Assembly (NCBI GenBank): GCA_030628785.1
Contig: DAOVQI010000208.1
Span: 1-6,277 of the forward strand
DNA from: Bacteroidota bacterium
GTDB taxonomy: Bacteria; Bacteroidota; Bacteroidia; Bacteroidales; VadinHA17
Direction of reading: 5' to 3'
Length of the DNA stretch: 6,277 bases
The notes under the pieces were generated by a model. It did no database searches and was not told where the DNA came from. It worked only from the letters and a program-made list of their open reading frames with translations. Of the stretch, positions 5,389-6,277 are shown piece by piece; position 1 is the first letter of the stretch, and each line of letters starts with the position of its first letter. A program made the position numbers and the translations under genes.

Positions 5389-6081
5389 TCAATCCTTTTC
5401 CGGGGTTAATTTTTGTATTAGAATTGAAACCCCTGTGCTTGCCTTTTCCTGGATGAATTCAATGTTTCTGTATCCGGGTGTTAATACTTCATTGGGATCA
5501 ATTAGATATTTTGGCGAAGATTCCGGGACATAATCAATCAATCCGGCTGCCGGATAAACATTTAACGACGTTCCGATAACAACACAAATATCAGCTTTCT
5601 GTGTGATTTGAGCAGCGGTTTCAATAGCTGGCACAGGTTCTCCAAACCATACAACCTGGGGACGCAGTTGAGATCCCTTCTCGCATTTATCGCCTAATTT
5701 TAATTCCCATCCCTCGATCTCATAAATAAGATTTGGATCGATTGTGCTTTGTGCCTTTTTTAACTCTCCGTGCAGATGCAATACTTTTGAACTACCTGCA
5801 CGCTCGTGAAGATCATCAACGTTTTGCGTAATGATTTCAACATCAAAATATTTTTCCAGCTCAACCAAACCCTTATGGCCCGCATTTGGCTCGGCTTGCA
5901 AGAGTTGCTTTCGACGTTCATTGTAAAAACGGAGAACCAACTCCTTATCCCTTACCCATGCCTGAGGGCTTGCTACCTCCATTACATCGTATTCTTCCCA
6001 TAAACCTCCCATATCACGGAAAGTTTTTAATCCACTTTCAGCACTCATGCCGGCTCCGGTTAAAACAACAAGTTTTTTCAT
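5389..6081 (-). CDS. cobB: Sirtuin-family NAD-dependent protein deacylase lacking zinc cysteines
   Basis: Sirtuins remove acetyl or other acyl groups from lysines, using NAD+ and releasing nicotinamide. The 230 residues match bacterial CobB in length. Visible motifs are GAGMSAESG (9-17) and TFRD (20-23) for NAD binding, TQNVDDLHERAG (85-96), the catalytic histidine in LHGEL (H104), LRPQVVWFGE (139-148), and GTSLNVYPAAG (170-180). Tyr53 and Arg56 in FYNERR fit the Y-x-x-R pair of class III (SIRT5/CobB) enzymes that prefer succinyl or malonyl lysine, so a desuccinylase activity is plausible by inference. The zinc module is unusual: where most sirtuins have two Cys-x-x-Cys pairs, only Cys133 is present (GDKCEKGSQLRP); the only other cysteine is C166. 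From memory this cysteine-poor form is common in Bacteroidota. The ATG at 6081 is preceded by an A-rich TTAAAAAAT sequence, and the GAG motif follows at the usual distance. It has no co-directional neighbour in the window. Confidence 0.93.
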   Translation of the reverse strand: MKKLVVLTGAGMSAESGLKTFRDMGGLWEEYDVMEVASPQAWVRDKELVLRFYNERRKQLLQAEPNAGHKGLVELEKYFDVEIITQNVDDLHERAGSSKVLHLHGELKKAQSTIDPNLIYEIEGWELKLGDKCEKGSQLRPQVVWFGEPVPAIETAAQITQKADICVVIGTSLNVYPAAGLIDYVPESSPKYLIDPNEVLTPGYRNIEFIQEKASTGVSILIQKLTPEKD

Positions 6082-6108
6082 ATTTTTTAATAAGTAGTAT
6101 CAGGTATA

Positions 6109-6116
6109 CAAATCTA
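6109..6116 (-). promoter_or_regulatory. Likely -7 promoter box of the sirtuin gene
   Basis: Read on the minus strand this is TAGATTTG, matching the Bacteroidota consensus TAnnTTTG, 27 bases before the sirtuin ATG. A second match, TATTTTTG, lies slightly upstream at about 6131-6138. Neither has a TTTG at the ideal -33 spacing, so the exact start is uncertain. Confidence 0.45.
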
Positions 6117-6139
6117 CAAATTTCAACTGACAAAAATAC

Positions 6140-6174
6140 AACTCGTCAGACGAACTGAAGTCGTCTGACGAGTT
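6140..6174. repeat. Near-ideal 14-bp hairpin with ACTGAAG loop, REP-like
   Basis: ACTCGTCAGACGA (6141-6153) pairs perfectly with TCGTCTGACGAGT (6161-6173), and the A at 6140 with T at 6174 makes 14 pairs. The 7-base loop is ACTGAAG. It lies 59 bases upstream of the sirtuin start, next to its predicted promoter. No run of Ts follows on either strand, so it is a poor terminator. It shares the inner ACGA-loop-TCGT plan with 4535-4565. Confidence 0.75.
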
Positions 6175-6222
6175 AAACACTGTTATGTGAAAAACAACTA
6201 TTAATAGTATCGGAATTTACTC

Positions 6223-6277
6223 TCCGCCAGGCGGATCATGAGATCGCTGCGCTAAGTTCACTTCGTTCATGAGATCG
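6223..6277. repeat. Repeat cluster running off the right edge
   Basis: TCCGCC-A-GGCGGA (6223-6235) is a perfect 6-bp hairpin with a single-base centre. It is followed by two copies of TCATGAGATCG (6236-6246 and 6267-6277), 31 bases apart, with CTGCGCTAAGTTCACTTCGT between them. The window ends with the second copy, so it cannot be told whether this is a tandem array or a pair. It looks like a further dispersed repeat; no coding frame is supported here. Confidence 0.5.

Overview
The window looks like chromosomal DNA from a member of the Bacteroidota, most likely class Bacteroidia. The evidence is the sequence style of the RecA (an IDAEHAFDRFYAE segment), a DPP5-type S9 peptidase close to the Porphyromonas/Bacteroides form, a sirtuin of the cysteine-poor type, A-rich rather than Shine-Dalgarno start regions, TAnnTTTG-type -7 boxes, and long AT-rich gaps full of small inverted repeats. 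The species cannot be named from this sequence.

Layout. Positions 1-129 hold two small inverted repeats and a possible -7 promoter box. Positions 130-244 hold a broken remnant of a bcp-type thiol peroxidase: its first ~21 codons are joined out of frame to its last ~16. Positions 280-1326 are an intact recA. Positions 1327-1920 hold no gene but contain nested inverted repeats and a short tandem repeat. Positions 1921-4020 (+) are a 699-residue exported dipeptidyl-peptidase 5-like enzyme, probably a lipoprotein. Positions 4021-5388 are a second long gap with no convincing gene. It holds a GC-rich repeat cluster, a multi-hairpin segment, a near-copy of the sequence lying upstream of bcp/recA, a 30-bp imperfect inverted repeat and a strong bidirectional intrinsic terminator. 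Positions 5389-6081 (-) are a sirtuin-family NAD-dependent deacylase with its own likely promoter. The right end carries a near-ideal 14-bp hairpin and the start of another repeat.

The three intact genes do not form one pathway: DNA recombination/repair, peptide breakdown in the cell envelope, and protein deacylation. recA and the bcp remnant probably descend from one transcription unit. The peptidase and the sirtuin converge on the repeat-rich gap, where the terminator at 5132-5175 can stop the sirtuin transcript.

I found no convincing new enzymatic or defence system. The points most worth following are the internally deleted bcp gene directly before recA, a REP-like hairpin family with a shared ACTG(A/G)AG loop, a 26-bp near-duplicate containing a -7 promoter box, and the sirtuin lacking its zinc cysteines.
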